DNA from: Plumapathes pennacea | Taxonomy: Eukaryota > Cnidaria > Anthozoa > Antipatharia > Myriopathidae | DNA length: 64,000 nt | Assembly: GCA_964036295.1 (NCBI GenBank) | Contig: OZ038464.1 | Coordinates: 4,591,501-4,655,500, forward strand | Reading direction: 5' to 3' | Shown: piece after piece, positions 34,321-45,932 of the stretch | How positions within the stretch are numbered: the stretch's first letter is position 1 | Layout: every line of letters starts with the position of its first letter | Program-made: the position numbers and the translations under genes | Notes under the pieces: generated by a model | What the model was told of the DNA's origin: nothing | Database searches by the model: none | Seen by the model: the letters and a program-made list of their open reading frames with translations, nothing else

Positions 34321-35761
34321 GGAGCAAACTACGAATCCTTGAGTCCAGATATCTTTCATATATCTTAGATTCGATTTGCCTATCTGCTGGTACATAATTC
34401 ACAGAAAAATGCAACCAAAACTGTCCATTTCAGCATTTAAACAGGGGTTTAGCACGAAAACAAATCGAAAGGGCCAAAATAGAAGTTACCAGTTCACAAG
34501 ACTGACTGTTGTTGCCCTGTCCGTAGATTCCGTCAAGAACTGTTGCTGGAAACACAATCAACAGCGCCAGTAAACCACGAGGGTTGAAGTTTTAGGGTTT
34601 GTTTTATCTTTCATTTTAATTTGTGTTTTGTCATCAGTGTAAAACTCAAACATCAAACAAGTGTTTTTAGTCATACGATAGTCTGATAATAACCTGATTG
34701 AATGTCCGTTTGTCTGCAGATTCCGTCAAGAAAGCAAGTCCTGTGTGTTTCTACAGCTAATACGATGTAGTTAAACCAAAATTTAAAAGTAAGCACTGAG
34801 AATTGACTTCATAAAACTGTTGCGTTTTTCAGCTATGATAATTTTAATGACCATGCACAGGCGTGGCATAACGCAGACACATAGGACCCGGTCGCACTAG
34901 GAAGTTTAGTCGATAATAACTCAGCATCGAGAGCAATACGACAGCTTCTTCAATGTTTGGTAGCAACTTGCTCATATATACTTCTGGTGACAAGCGCTGT
35001 TTGCACTTCATAAATGATGCAAATGTCGATATAAATGTCGTTAAAGTTACGGGTGCCACCAGTGTCCTAACTTCCCCGCCAGCATAGTGTTTTGGTCATG
35101 CTTCGGTCATACTTTGCCATCTTGAAGAGTTTGGCGCAGGATAGAAACTGGAACTCATCTGTTGCTCAGCTAAAGAGAAATAGCGCGGAAACCATAGCAG
35201 TGTAACTTAAGATGTCAGGAAGGATTGGAATGATTTGTGAACATCTAAACGAGTCGTTTATGAAAGCTTAGGAACCCTTGACATATTCACGACCCCCCCT
35301 CACCATCAAAATTTTGTTGTTCCATAGTTATTGGAAATATATAAATATGTATAAGGATCTAAGTCGATCGCGAATTTGATTGAGATTTTAAAAGCTGGAC
35401 TTTTTAGTTTCAGTCTGTGTGTATTTACTTGCCACTGTTGCAAGTTTTGCTCGATCCGCTCGCCCTTTTTCCCAAGGCACCTGCACTATTAAACGTCCAA
35501 ATTTTGGACCACCCCCCTCCCCCCCTCCCTTCCCGACGTCGACAGGAAAACAGGTGAATATGTTGAAGGCCCTTTATTCGATGCCATTTCAAAAAGGGCA
35601 GTTTGGAATTTGTTTGAAAATCGTACGCAAGAAATTTACTGACAGCGATGGTAACGTTGGATGTCGAAAAACATAATCAGATTCATCGTAGTAATTACAA
35701 ACATTTACACACAAATTAAAACTTTATTTTGCAGTTACGACAGAAAATATTCTCAGGTGAA
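34321..35761 (+). other. upstream region of NLR gene B
   Basis: No coding ORF I can support. A TTTTGCAG acceptor at 35727-35734 just before the first ATG implies a non-coding 5' exon somewhere in this stretch. No TATA box or other core promoter is convincing. Confidence 0.4.
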
Positions 35762-35906
35762 ATGGCGGACGCCAGACAGACGTCCAGCGAGGAAGATTCT
35801 GATTCATGGGAAACAGCATCAGGATCAACATCAGAAACATGGGAAACAACATCAGAAGAAGCTGCCACCTCCGCTGACGAGGATGCGACCCAAGAACTCG
35901 TGAAAA
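35762..35906 (+). CDS. NLR gene B exon 1: acidic leader
   Basis: ATG at 35762 opens 48 codons (MADARQTSSEEDSDSWET...), rich in Ser, Thr and Glu with two WET repeats, ending A|GTACGT in phase 1. There is no signal peptide, consistent with a cytosolic receptor. The start is chosen because it is the first ATG after a splice acceptor and because the exon joins in frame to the Death exon. It is low-complexity and has no recognised domain. Confidence 0.6.
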
Positions 35907-35976
35907 GTACGTATATCTACAATTTGGCAAGGGTGTCCAGGTTTTCGGATCCAGAAATGCCCTTTAATTTACCACT

Positions 35977-36220
35977 CAGGGCCCAGTTTTTTAAAGCACG
36001 ATTAGGCTAATCCTGGATTAGGTCTAAACTTTCTTGTCATTTTTAGCCTGAAAACGTGAAAGTTTCGTCCACAACGACTTTCTTGATAAGGTTTTAAGCT
36101 GGAACAAGCTTTCTAATCCATCTTCGAACAAAACCCTGCAGTTTATTGGGAGAGAGGTCGAGAGAAAGAATTTCATTAATCCTGGATTAGCTTAATCGAC
36201 TTTCAAAAAACTGGGCCCTG
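35977..36220. mobile_element. GGGCCC-ended MITE, copy 1
   Basis: CAGGGCCCAGTTTTTTAAAG at the left end and TCAAAAAACTGGGCCCTG at the right end, with subterminal AATCCTGGATTAG repeats on both sides: inverted repeats of about 40 bp. It lies in intron 1 of gene B. The second copy is inverted at 51419-51657. Confidence 0.85.
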
Positions 36221-36409
36221 GGGTCTAAATATGCCCCTGAGAATATCACAGGTTGCGGCCAGTTCAGGTCCAGTAAAACGCGGCCAAAAGCTGTGATGAT
36301 AACTCGTGCTTATAATGGCTGTTATTACAAAGCTACTGTTTTGCAATAAATGTACAGTTAGTGAGAACTTTGATCCATGACATTCTTATGATTCAAATAT
36401 TCTGTACAG

Positions 36410-36675
36410 GTGAACCATCTGTCAGAGAGCTAAACAAGTTGGCTCAGAAACTCGCTGGGTGTTGGTATTCTCTTGCAATTCAACTTGGGTTGGACAAAGA
36501 CTCAGTTGATAACATTGATCTCAACAATGCATACCCGACACCAGTTAGAAAAGCGTCTCATGCACTGGTGAAATGGCATAACGAATTCTCACACGATGCA
36601 ACGTATGAGAGACTCGCTGAAGCTTTAAGACGAGTAGGCCGTGGCGATCTAGCACAGAGGTTCTGCTCTTATCAG
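36410..36675 (+). CDS. NLR gene B exon 2: Death domain 1
   Basis: A 266-nt exon (acceptor GTACAG, donor GTGAAC), phase 1 in and 0 out. The product has the Death-fold pattern: LNKLAQKLAGCWYSLAIQLG with the helix-1 tryptophan, a D-x-V-D-N-I helix, ASHALVKWHNE, and YERLAEALRRVGRGDLAQRF at the end. Homotypic Death interactions recruit adaptors or caspases in NLR and TNFR signalling (family knowledge). The exon at 42290 has exactly the same length and pattern, so the two arose by duplication. Confidence 0.8.
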
Positions 36676-37110
36676 GTGAACTCAAAGGTAAATCTGTGTT
36701 TTGGAACAGAAAAATATTCAATGCAAATGAGAATTCAATGCAAATGAGCAATATCTATTGTTTAAGCTGAGGAAGTGAAAGATGAACGCGATTGAAGCGA
36801 GTGGAGGCGCTACGGCATTTATCACTTACTCATACAACCTTGAAGAGCAAAGGAGGGCCTGTAAAGAGTATAATCTGTATTAAATATTTTTACAACAAAC
36901 TTTATCTAACTCTTGGTTCGTCAAGCGTGCAACTGACGTGTGATTCAAAAAAAGTCGATCACGGAATAGGTAATTTCTCGATTTGAACTTTTCTGTCTTG
37001 AATTACCACCAGGAAGTTCATGAAATTACAAAACCAATCGCAAGCTTTAGATTGTTGATCTTTTCACAGTAATCACTTCACATCAGGTTTTATTTTTGTT
37101 GTTTTCTCAG

Positions 37111-37147
37111 AGAGAGAGTACACATGGACAACATGAAAAGAAACAAT
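37111..37147 (+). CDS. NLR gene B exon 3: 37-nt linker microexon
   Basis: TTTTCTCAG acceptor and GTAAGT donor enclose 37 nt encoding RESTHGQHEKKQ plus one base. It converts phase 0 to phase 1, as the 40-nt exon at 42792 does after Death domain 2. It is called from splice signals and phase only. Confidence 0.5.
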
Positions 37148-37566
37148 GTAAGTTGTTTTCTTTCCTCTGATAATCCGGCTGTTTTGCCGGCTATGAAGAA
37201 AGGGACTGGAAACGAGACATGGGCGCATGTTTATACCGCAGTAGATATCATTCAGCTCACTTTTTAGCCTGAGAAAACAGACGTCTCTCATTGCACGCTC
37301 TTCCTGCTTTCTCACTCACTTTACATCTGATTTATTCCAGTATTGTTAGCTTGACTCGGACCGCTCTGCATGTGAGAGAACCGCCTTTTGCAACTGTTTT
37401 GAGTCATTTTTTGTTAATCATGAAGATATGTTGTGTTGGCAGTTATAACATTGACAATAAAGTAAGAGTTTTCATAGCCTGCACAACAGGCGATTTTCTT
37501 TACGGGGAGCGCGTACGAATGGAAAGGCCAGCCAAAAAATACTTTTCGTCTTTTATGAATCAACAG

Positions 37567-37650
37567 CACCACCTGCCACATCAACTGCAGATTCTCAGTC
37601 ACACGAGGAACAGACTGTCAAGAAAACAAGGACAGTGGAGTCTTCTTTAG
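37567..37650 (+). CDS. NLR gene B exon 4: hydrophilic linker
   Basis: An 84-nt exon between CAACAG and GTACAG, phase 1 on both sides, encoding PPATSTADSQSHEEQTVKK and a few more residues. Flexible linker composition. Joining T from exon 3 with CA gives serine and keeps the frame into the FN3 exon. Confidence 0.5.
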   Translation, partial: HHLPHQLQILSHTRNRLSRKQGQWSLL

Positions 37651-38877
37651 GTACAGTACTGTGCTAGGAGATCCGTTTAATGTTGGGGACAAATGAAGAT
37701 CATAATTTAAATGGAGCAATATACCCAAAAGGAAAGCTGAGAGCTGGTTCTGGTAAAAAAAGGGCGTTCTTCGTCATCAGATTTCATGCACCAGAACCGC
37801 AGAAAACCAAAAAGAATTAGAACAGCTTTTTTTATATCGGACAACAGAGTAACTCTATCTCAATACACCATCGCTTCTATACAACAATCTTTAGTTGTTG
37901 TAGTCTTTTACTCAGACAGTTTTTATCAAAAAGACCGTAAACAGCGTTCAGACTTCCCTTAATTTGTTTTATAACAGCAAGTAAGATCTTGAAAAATTGG
38001 ATTTTTTCCCTAGTTTGGTAAAACGGCTGCTCTCTTACTAGAATTGAACCTGTTATATGCGATCTTAACAATACCCATACATTTTGTTAGGGACACAGTT
38101 TGGGTAAATTAGGTCAATTAAGATAGTTTAAGCAGTAGTTTAGTTTGAACCAAGTTGGTGTGACCTCGAGGCTACGTGTGTGGTTGTGGTGTACGAACAT
38201 TAGTCCAGTTTTGTCCAGTGCCTTGTGAAAGTTTACAAAGGAACAGCTGGTTGATATCTCTCCAACGGCCACCCTAGGGACAGAATTGAGTGACCGTTAT
38301 AAGGAGGTGGCCGTTGTGAGGTAGGGGTGTAACATGACAAGACGCAAAATGAACTAAACCTGTGTCGAATTTCGTAAACTTATATTTATGCAAGAGGCTT
38401 TTACTGACATGGATCAAGTTTTATGATCTTTTAATACGCCATACAATAACCACTTCCGAGATGCCTTGGTTCTGTTTCTAAACAAGGTCTAGTGCGAAAG
38501 CTTTCTCATGAAAACTAATTTTCATTTTCATGCAAATTAAACTCATAGTTTTCATAAGGAAGGTTTCGTAATAGACCTCGGTTTGATAAAAAGGCAACCG
38601 GCATCTCGGAAATGTCTATTATATTTATGCATTTGTTCACATCTTAAGCCTATTGTTGATTCTGTAATGGAGAGGTTATATGAAAGATCCCCCCCCCCCC
38701 CTTGCCCCCTGTTTTGCTGGCCGATGCAGGGAGATTTTTAAGCGAATGGATCGGCGGCTGGGACGATTAATTCTTGGCCGTTGTAGGTTGGGATCAGTGG
38801 AGGTTCTACTGTAGGTGTCTGTAATAACAGTTTAGTTTAGATTCAGTCGTCTTTCAATTTTACACTTTTGCTGTTAG

Positions 38878-39174
38878 GACCCAGCTCCCCACCTCAGAAT
38901 GTCACAGCTCGCAGCAATGGCCCAACAAGTATTCTGGTGCAGTGGGACGAAGTGCCGCAGGATGACCGAAATGGACTCATTGAAAGATATGTCGTGGTTT
39001 TTAAAGAAGTAAAGAATAGCAGAGAGGAAAGGAGGTCAGTGAATGCTCCAACTCAGCATTTGGAACTGAGTTCACTAGAGAAATTCAGCAAGTATGACAT
39101 CCGTGTGCTGGGTGTTACGGCCGCTGGAGCTGGACCAGCAAGTTCTGCCCTGACAGTGATGACCAGTGAAAAAG
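38878..39174 (+). CDS. NLR gene B exon 5: fibronectin type III domain 1
   Basis: 297 nt, acceptor GTTAG, donor GTAGGG, phase 1 at both ends. FN3 features: PPQNVTARSNG, SILVQWDEVP, RYVVVFKEV, LEKFSKYDIRVLGVTAAGAG. It is more diverged from the other two FN3 exons than they are from each other, fitting its position outside the A/A' duplication. FN3 modules mediate protein contacts; their presence inside an NLR is unusual. Confidence 0.75.
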
Positions 39175-39432
39175 GTAGGGCTAGTCTTGTTCTTGTTGTT
39201 CTGCCATTTTTAGTTCATCACATTACGGGGTCTTCTAGTTTTATAGCAACTGTGCCCTCCATATTTTTTTCTCTTTCCTGGAAACATGTCCTCTCAGAGC
39301 ATTTCCTAACCCCCTACCCTCAATAAACATCAAAGGGCTTTCTTCTGATTAATGTTGCCGAACAAAAGGCCATTTGGTGGCGACAAAAAGCCCCAGCATG
39401 GCTTTAGGTGGTGTATATGGCCAATAGTGATC

Positions 39433-39434
<2 letters not shown>

Positions 39435-39467
<33 letters not shown>
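39435..39467. repeat. (CA)n microsatellite
   Basis: 33 bases of uninterrupted CA dinucleotide repeat in the intron after FN3 domain 1. Confidence 0.95.
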
Positions 39468-39469
<2 letters not shown>

Positions 39470-39722
39470 AACTGTCCTAATTTCCCTTCTGACTAATCTA
39501 ACTTGGTTATTAGTTATTGCTCGTGGCGAAGCCGACGAGCTTAGGATTGGAAAGCGTGTCTTCATCATCGTCATATTTTTATTTTTATTATTTTTATTTT
39601 TATTTTTTTTCTGGGTTACGAATCAGCACACGGTGATTGGTTGATATTTTCACGTGATTTATGATGACGTTTTGTCATCACATGACTTGCCGGGCGAGCA
39701 GTTTCGCCATTTTGAAGGAGAT

Positions 39723-40808
39723 ATGTGGGCGATGGAATTGTGCGTTGCTTGCCTTGGTTGGCTCTGTGGATTCTTTTATGGACCGCTCATCCTACTTACA
39801 AACGAATACGCCGGCTGCGGTAGACCCACACTAAATTTCATTGAGCGGTTTTGGCTTGGGTCGGTCCGTTCAGCCTCGAAAGCTTTGAAAAGAGCCGCAA
39901 ATGAAGCAATGAATATATCAGTGAACATATCAAAGAACATATTAATGTTCTTATCAATGAACTGCATAGCTATGCACAACTGTACAGAAATGTACGAAGA
40001 TCCTGACGTCCAGAACGTTGAGAACTTGAAGGAACAAGCTGAACGAAGGAGTTCCAAATGCAAAGATCAGAACCCGAATGATATTAACGGCAAAGCAACT
40101 TCGATTTTTGGCCATCGCTTGATAGTGTATATGGAACTGTTTAGTATGAAGGTGAACTTAAAGGTACTTTGTATTCTTTTACTTTGTATTATTCTTGCTG
40201 ATACAAGTAAAGCGTCAGAAAATCTGACTTTTCTTTGGAATCAACGTTTCACTCTGTTGTGCATTTGTGTTGTTGTTGCGACATTTTGGCTCAGTGCCAT
40301 GAAGATCAAACAGGCAGCAGATAACGTGGCGTTATTATTTGAAAATTGGAACATGATTGAAGAAGAAGTGGTCGTTGGTAGATCTCGCTTTGAGCAGTTC
40401 TATTGTATTCCCAGTAATGTTTATGTGAAAGAAAATCGAACTCGTCCAAGACGAAGTCGTGAGCCAAGCCGAGTGCCTTTGAATGAACTTTCGCGCGTTC
40501 TGAACAAGGACAGGAAAAGCAGGCGACTATTACGAGAATACATTTCAAAGAATGTCCCAGAGTCGTCAAAAGTTCATGATTATACCAGAGCTTACGTACT
40601 TCACAATGCTAATGCATTCCGTGAACGTGCGCGTAAACAACATGGAAACAATAGAAAGCCACAGAAATGCAAAGAGAAAATTAGGATCAATAAACCATCG
40701 CTGCGAGAAAGCTATAAGTTCAAAAAGAAGTGGGCGAAAGCAGAAACCAAAGCTACGGTGAGCTTTAGCCGTAAAACAATGACGCTTTATGCTTTACTCT
40801 GTACATGA
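39723..40808 (+). CDS. family X protein with hydrophobic segments and basic C-terminus, unknown function
   Basis: First ATG of the frame at 39723; the frame is open further upstream from a GTG at 39654. About 361 residues. Three hydrophobic stretches are visible: CVACLGWLCGFFYGPLILL near the start, VLCILLLCIILA around residue 155-170, and LLCICVVVATFWLSAM around 180-195. The last 130 residues are strongly basic (RTRPRRSREPSRVPL, KDRKSRRLLREYISK, and lysine-rich to the end). The diverged homologue at 446-718 shows the basic part evolves as protein. No intron is needed. Not recognised; possible element-encoded protein or retro-copied host gene. Confidence 0.45.
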   Translation: MWAMELCVACLGWLCGFFYGPLILLTNEYAGCGRPTLNFIERFWLGSVRSASKALKRAANEAMNISVNISKNILMFLSMNCIAMHNCTEMYEDPDVQNVENLKEQAERRSSKCKDQNPNDINGKATSIFGHRLIVYMELFSMKVNLKVLCILLLCIILADTSKASENLTFLWNQRFTLLCICVVVATFWLSAMKIKQAADNVALLFENWNMIEEEVVVGRSRFEQFYCIPSNVYVKENRTRPRRSREPSRVPLNELSRVLNKDRKSRRLLREYISKNVPESSKVHDYTRAYVLHNANAFRERARKQHGNNRKPQKCKEKIRINKPSLRESYKFKKKWAKAETKATVSFSRKTMTLYALLCT

Positions 40809-41765
40809 CATCTGTTGCCTCATAAAATTCTTCTGCGTATCGTACATTGCCTGTTGAAGTGTTTCTTTCATTCGATCATGTAGCCTTTGTTTCGCAATGG
40901 TCAGTGAATACCAGAAATGAAAAATACACCGAAATAATTCTGAGGATTGAGTTTGCAGTCACAAATGGACTGAACACACTGTGAACAAAAGCGCAATAAT
41001 ATTGTAAACATCTCTCGTGTGACATTCCTCGCTGTCAATTTTATATTTGTTACAGAGCACGAATACTCGAAAGCCTGATAGAAAGAAACGTATTGAGTTA
41101 ATAAAAGAAAACATATAAGTAGTGAAGCGAAAAAGTAAACTGCATCCCATTCAAATTCAACACCATTTGGCTCTGTGGAATAGGCACGGATAAACTGGAT
41201 TTTAGGAAAAGATTTTGGCTCGCGTTCACCGCACAAGCTTTGAGAATAGCCGTAAACAAATGTTTGATGGTACTTCTGGGGTATTGCAAATATCTCTGTC
41301 GCCGATAAGTATTTAGTCGCCGACGAAACTTTCTGTGGCGACACGAAATACTTTTGGGAAGATAACAGGGCGAAAACAGAAACCAAAGCTACGGTGAGCT
41401 TTAGCCGTAAAACAATGACGCTTTATGCTTTACTCTGTACATGACATCTGTTGCCTCATAAAATTCTTCTGCGTATCGTACATTGCCTGTTGAAGTGTTT
41501 CTTTCATTCGATCATGTAGTCTTTGTTTCGCAATGTTCATTAAATACCAGAAATGAAAAATACAACGAAATAATTCTGAGGATTGAGTTTGCAGTCACAA
41601 ATGGACTCGCGAACACTGTGAACAAAAGCGCAATAATATTGTAAACATCTCTCGTGTGACATTCCTCGCTTTCAATTTTATATTTGTTACAGAGCACGAA
41701 TACTCGAAAGCCTGATAGAAGAAACGTATTGAGTTAATAAAAGAAAACACATAAGTAGTGAAGCG
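40735..41765. repeat. direct repeat, about 380 bp, period about 636 bp
   Basis: The stretch from GAAACCAAAGCTACGGTGAG (40743) to AAGTAGTGAAGCGAA recurs from 41379 with few changes. The spacer holds GTTTGGCTCTGTGGAA-type sequence (inverted sense to the repeat order in copy Y). Confidence 0.85.
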
Positions 41766-41799
41766 AAGGCTGGATTAATCGTGGCCTCTGATTAGAAAT

Positions 41800-42030
41800 A
41801 TGAGTCAAGGTCAAACTGTCAAAATCGATTGTGCATAAAAAGATATGTCACGCATTCTCAAGATGCAGGGTCGCTCAACCTTTAAGAAGCAAGTGTATGA
41901 GTGTTGTAATAATAATTTTTAGTTTAATCAAGGTGTCAAAAGAGCAAGGTGTCAAAAGCCAAGTTCTCTATACTGTGTGATATTTTTATGGTGAGAAATT
42001 GGAAGTCTCTCTTGGGAGTTCCGCTCTTGT
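41800..42030. mobile_element. CTCCCAAG-family MITE remnant, copy 5
   Basis: Fragments AAAAGCCAAGTTCTC, GGTGAGAAATTGGAAG and TCTCTTGGGAG match the family in reverse orientation; ends are degraded. Confidence 0.45.
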
Positions 42031-42289
42031 CCCCTACTTCCCATTTTATATTCTGGTCTCGACCCAACTCACGCCGCGAGCTCACTGGCAAGGCCAGTCT
42101 AGTTTACAGATTTAATCGAAAAGTTTCCATATTAAGGCATGCATGTATCTTTGTCAGACTGAAGTGTGACATAATGCCATATTGTTTTAGGATCAGTGTG
42201 GGTACATAGAAGCGAAGAAGCAACTTCCCTAACCCTTCAACTCTAGTTAGTTTTCGAATAGTTACAGTTTGTTGAAACTTGCTTTACAG

Positions 42290-42555
42290 GTGTTCCATCG
42301 GAAATTGAGCTTGACAATTTGTCTAAAGAAATAACGCTGTGCTGGGAGTCAGTTGGCATCCAACTTGGGTTGCGCCAAGAAGTGATAGACAACATCACTG
42401 CCAACAACGTTCAAAACCCTCGACCTGAGCAGAAGGCCTATAGCATGCTTATAGCATGGCGAAACCAAGGCAGCGCTTCAACATGGGATAAACTCTCAAA
42501 AGCGCTGATATGTGAAAAGAAATATGATCTGGCCCAAATGTTCTGGCCTGTACAG
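42290..42555 (+). CDS. NLR gene B exon 6: Death domain 2
   Basis: 266 nt, acceptor CTTTACAG, donor GTAATG, phases identical to Death exon 1. Product: IELDNLSKEITLCWESVGIQ with the helix-1 tryptophan, LGLRQEVIDNITANN, AYSMLIAWRNQG, TWDKLSKALICEKKYDLAQM. About one third identical to Death domain 1, so the duplication is old. The last helix lacks the GR-x-DLA arginine seen in domain 1 (EKKYDLA instead), which could alter partner choice. Confidence 0.75.
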
Positions 42556-42791
42556 GTAATGATGCAGTGAATGGTTTTTAACCAGGGCGAGAATTCTTTA
42601 AGAGAGTGTAATATGTGTATCTGAATTTCGTATATTTTTCTTTCGAGTGTTTTGCAAACAGTTTTATTCCCGTGTGTTTTTTTCCTTCTATTTTGTAGAA
42701 CAGTCTTTCTTTTCTCTTTCTTTCTTTTTTTTTTTTTTTTTTTTTTGTGGAGTGTTGATGTTTTTTTCGTTTTGTTTTTTGTTTTTTGTAG

Positions 42792-42831
42792 AGTGCTGAT
42801 GGACATCAAGTGGCATTTGGAAGTGTTGCAG
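42792..42831 (+). CDS. NLR gene B exon 7: 40-nt linker microexon
   Basis: A long T-rich tract and TTTTGTAG precede SADGHQVAFGSVA plus one base, then GTACTA. It brings phase 0 back to phase 1, like exon 3, and joins in frame to the FN3 exon at 51688. Confidence 0.5.
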
Positions 42832-44839
42832 GTACTAGTGAGTTTGTTTTCTGAGCTATCATTATAGATTATTATAATAATCATTTCGGAAATCGAAGAA
42901 ATGGAAAGTAACGTTTGCTTTTCAATACATTTTAGCTCTTTCACAAGTTTTCATGAAATACTCACCGCCAGATGTAAATGTTTGAAAACTTCGGTTCGTA
43001 CAATTTGTGTCACATATACTTAATATTTTTATTTAAAATTTTATCGCATGCAGTTCCATGCAACTGCGTCATCCATTTTTATGTCTGCTATCCGTTTAGC
43101 TCGATCTCTTAGTCAAACATTAGGCGTTTTAGGTCCGGTGTAAGCCATGGGGCGCAACCTTTTCAAATTTTTCGTCTCCTTTCGAAAGCATGTTTGTCTG
43201 ACATCTCCAAAAAAAACGTCTTGCAGAAATCCAGGGCTTGAAGATCTTCTCTAAAAGCCTTAGAATCAAACTTTAAATTGTTCGCTTTCTACACTGATTG
43301 GTCTACTTTTAAGTACATAGAGCTTTCGTAGGCTGTATATCAGACTGTGGTTGCTGATGCCCAGGTGTACTGTGTTAAATATCTTGTCTGAGGTAACTCG
43401 ACTACTCGTCTGAATTTCTCTCTTTTTCCTTAATTCACTCTTTCTGTTTCTGACATCAAACTATGTCTTATCTTGATAGTTCGACTACTCGTCTGGATTT
43501 CTTTCTTTTTTCTTCACTTACTCTTTCTATTGCTGACGTCAGACTATGTTGTTGGTAAAAGTAAATAGCCGGAATTCCAAGGTTGAGTTGGCAACGACAC
43601 AAAGTAACCTTTGTCTTTTTCCAGCTCGAAACGTACGATAACCGTTGACAGCTGGCATCCTTCGTCTTTTTGCCTGTGTAAAAAGTCAATCAGAAACAAA
43701 CTCGACCGGACATAACCAGGTCATGTTAAGGTTGTAATTTCGTCAGATTGGACAGCCAAAAGTTTAAAAATTCACATGAGTTAAGGCCCAAGAAAACGAA
43801 CGCACCATGTTGGTCAACATCGCCAAACATTGTGCACTGAATGCTTCTGAGACGCATTCTGCGATGCATTTTGGCGTTTTCCATCGTCTATTTTTATCGG
43901 GCTCATAATTGCGGACCCCAACAATACTATACAGTTTTTCAAAGAGTTTTGAGTTTTGGGTTTTCCAAAGACTGTTGGACGATGTTGTGCCAACATGTTG
44001 CGTTCGTTTGCTCGGACTTGATTTTGAAACGTTACGTTCCGTTCGTTTGCTTGGACCTTTACTTTATTTTGGCAATTACCTGTGCTTACGAAGTTCAGCT
44101 GCTTTGTCGTTGTCAATATTTTCTTTTTGCCAGCAAATACGATTTTATTCAGAAGGTTGCAAACTATTATTATTTTATTTTAATTTTTTTGTTAAAGTGC
44201 GTATAATCTCTAGAACGATAACATCTAAGATTATTCGTCTACGAATTTGAAACAATTTTTTGTTTCGAAAGAGCTTAGAAAAATTCGACACGGACATTCT
44301 TTTCACGTTTAATCTTGGCGAAAAGGACTATTATTTTTTTGCGGCAATTTTGAATTATGACCGAGAAAATAAACCCTGGGTAAAGCTATGTTCTGATATC
44401 ATGCAAATAACCTCTGACCCATGCGTGCTTCATCTGAGGCGGAGCCAATCTCAAAATCTGATTTGGAAGCCAACATTAAAAAGTCACGACAAAAGATAGA
44501 GACAAACAAAAACAAAGAAACAAACAAAAACAAAGAGAAGCTGAAGAACAACTTGCTGACATGACGTCATGTAAGTACTAGTTCTCACGCGGACGCTCGG
44601 ACGTAACTTCTTGCATGCATTTTTGTCGGCGTGTAAAATGTCAAGGTGAAGCTCAAGCTAATCATTATGTTTTACTTGATCAAAGACTATGCAAAGAATT
44701 CAAAAGTGTAGTTTTGGGCTGATGATACTCAGTTCTCCTAACAATACTTTTGCTACGGACAAAAAGTACCTAAAAAGGACCTTGACGTAATGTTAGACAA
44801 AATGCTACCTTTCAAACCTTAGTATCAGATCTCATGGGA

Positions 44840-45530
44840 AAGCGTAACATTAGACAGAATTCTATCCTTCAATGATCATGTCACTACCTTCGTATCAGAT
44901 CTCATGGGAAACCTACGTATGAAAAGCAGAATTAAGCACCCCCTAGACCAATCGATGCTATTTACTGCAATTAATTCACTAGTTTTTACCAAGTTATTCT
45001 GCTGTTCTTTAGTATGGTCTGGCACCAGCAGATATAACGTCGCAAAACTGCAACTTGTACAAAATTTTGCATTTCGATTACTCTCAGGCAATATTTAATC
45101 ATATTTACATCTACACTTAAGCAGCTTACACTCCTCCCAATATCTGACCTCCTCTACATTAAAGACGCCCTACAAATGCATGAATGGCCTGGCTCCCAGT
45201 TATCTCAAATATTTGTTCATTAATATATCCCACGTGCACAATTATAAGACTAGAAATGGTAACAATGTCTACAATTCCCTTCATGTCAAGCTGCAGAATC
45301 AGAATCGTTTGTGGATCGTGGCGCTCGTATCCGGAATTCTATATCCAATGAGATGCGAAGTTGTTGCAATTCCGCTATTTTTTTTTTTTTTTTTTTTTTT
45401 TTTTTGAGAGTAAACTTAAAACAAAGCTAATGAACTTTTTTTTTGTTTTGTTTTGTTTCTGTTTTTTTGACCCTAGCCCACTTGGTGAAAATATTTTCAT
45501 AAATTTCATTGATACTGTTTTTTGCTTGTA
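44840..45530 (+). mobile_element. non-LTR retrotransposon 3' fragment (family of 1205-1965)
   Basis: ILDRILSFNDHVTTF, then NVAKLQLVQNFAFRLLSGN in shifted frames, a run of T at 45380-45405 and the same 3' segment as at 1890-1960. Truncated and dead. Confidence 0.55.
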
Positions 45531-45599
45531 AACAAGACTGGTGCCAGTGAGCTCGTGGCGTGGGTGGGGACCAGAAGAAACTAAAATGGATAACAGGGA

Positions 45600-45795
45600 C
45601 AAGAGCGAGACTCCAAAAAGAGACTTGCAGTTTCTCACCAGAAAAATATCATCCAGTATAGAAAACTTGGCTTTTGACATCTTGCTCAAATGAAACTACT
45701 ATAAATTGTCATTACAACACTACACTTGCTTCCACTTGCTTCTTAAAGGTTGAGCGACTATGCATTTTGAGCTAAGGAGTAAAAGGTCAACCCAA
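45600..45795. mobile_element. CTCCCAAG-family MITE remnant, copy 6
   Basis: AGAAAACTTGGCTTTTGACAT, TATGCATTTTGAGCTAAGGAG and flanking sequence match the family; ends degraded. Confidence 0.45.
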
Positions 45796-45932
45796 AAAAG
45801 AGTAATGCGTGACTTATCTTTTCATGACAGTCGATTCCTCGAACACTTTTTTTTAATCAGAGGCCACGATAATCTAGCCTTCGCTTCAGTACTTATGTTC
45901 ATTTTTTTACTAGAAATACGATAATCGCAGAT

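Larger units (their letters stand above)
39517..41770 (+). mobile_element. unclassified element family X, copy X
   Basis: A hairpin (GCTCGT...ACGAGC, 39518-39539) is followed by a T-rich tract, CAGCACACGGTGATTGGTT and a 361-codon ORF. The same order (hairpin, poly-T, CAGCACACGGTAATTGGTT, then GTTTGGCTCTGTGGAA) occurs inverted at 50615-51235. A segment with GACCCACACTAAATT recurs near 48680. Direct duplication of the 3' part (40735-41110 and 41371-41765) makes this copy longer. I cannot assign a transposon class. Confidence 0.5.

Noticed and set aside
44420-44575. Lys/Asn/Gln-rich open stretch before a GTAAGT, considered as a missing linker exon of gene B
   Set aside because: Composition is low-complexity, the acceptor is missing, and two frames are equally open; gene B is in phase without it.
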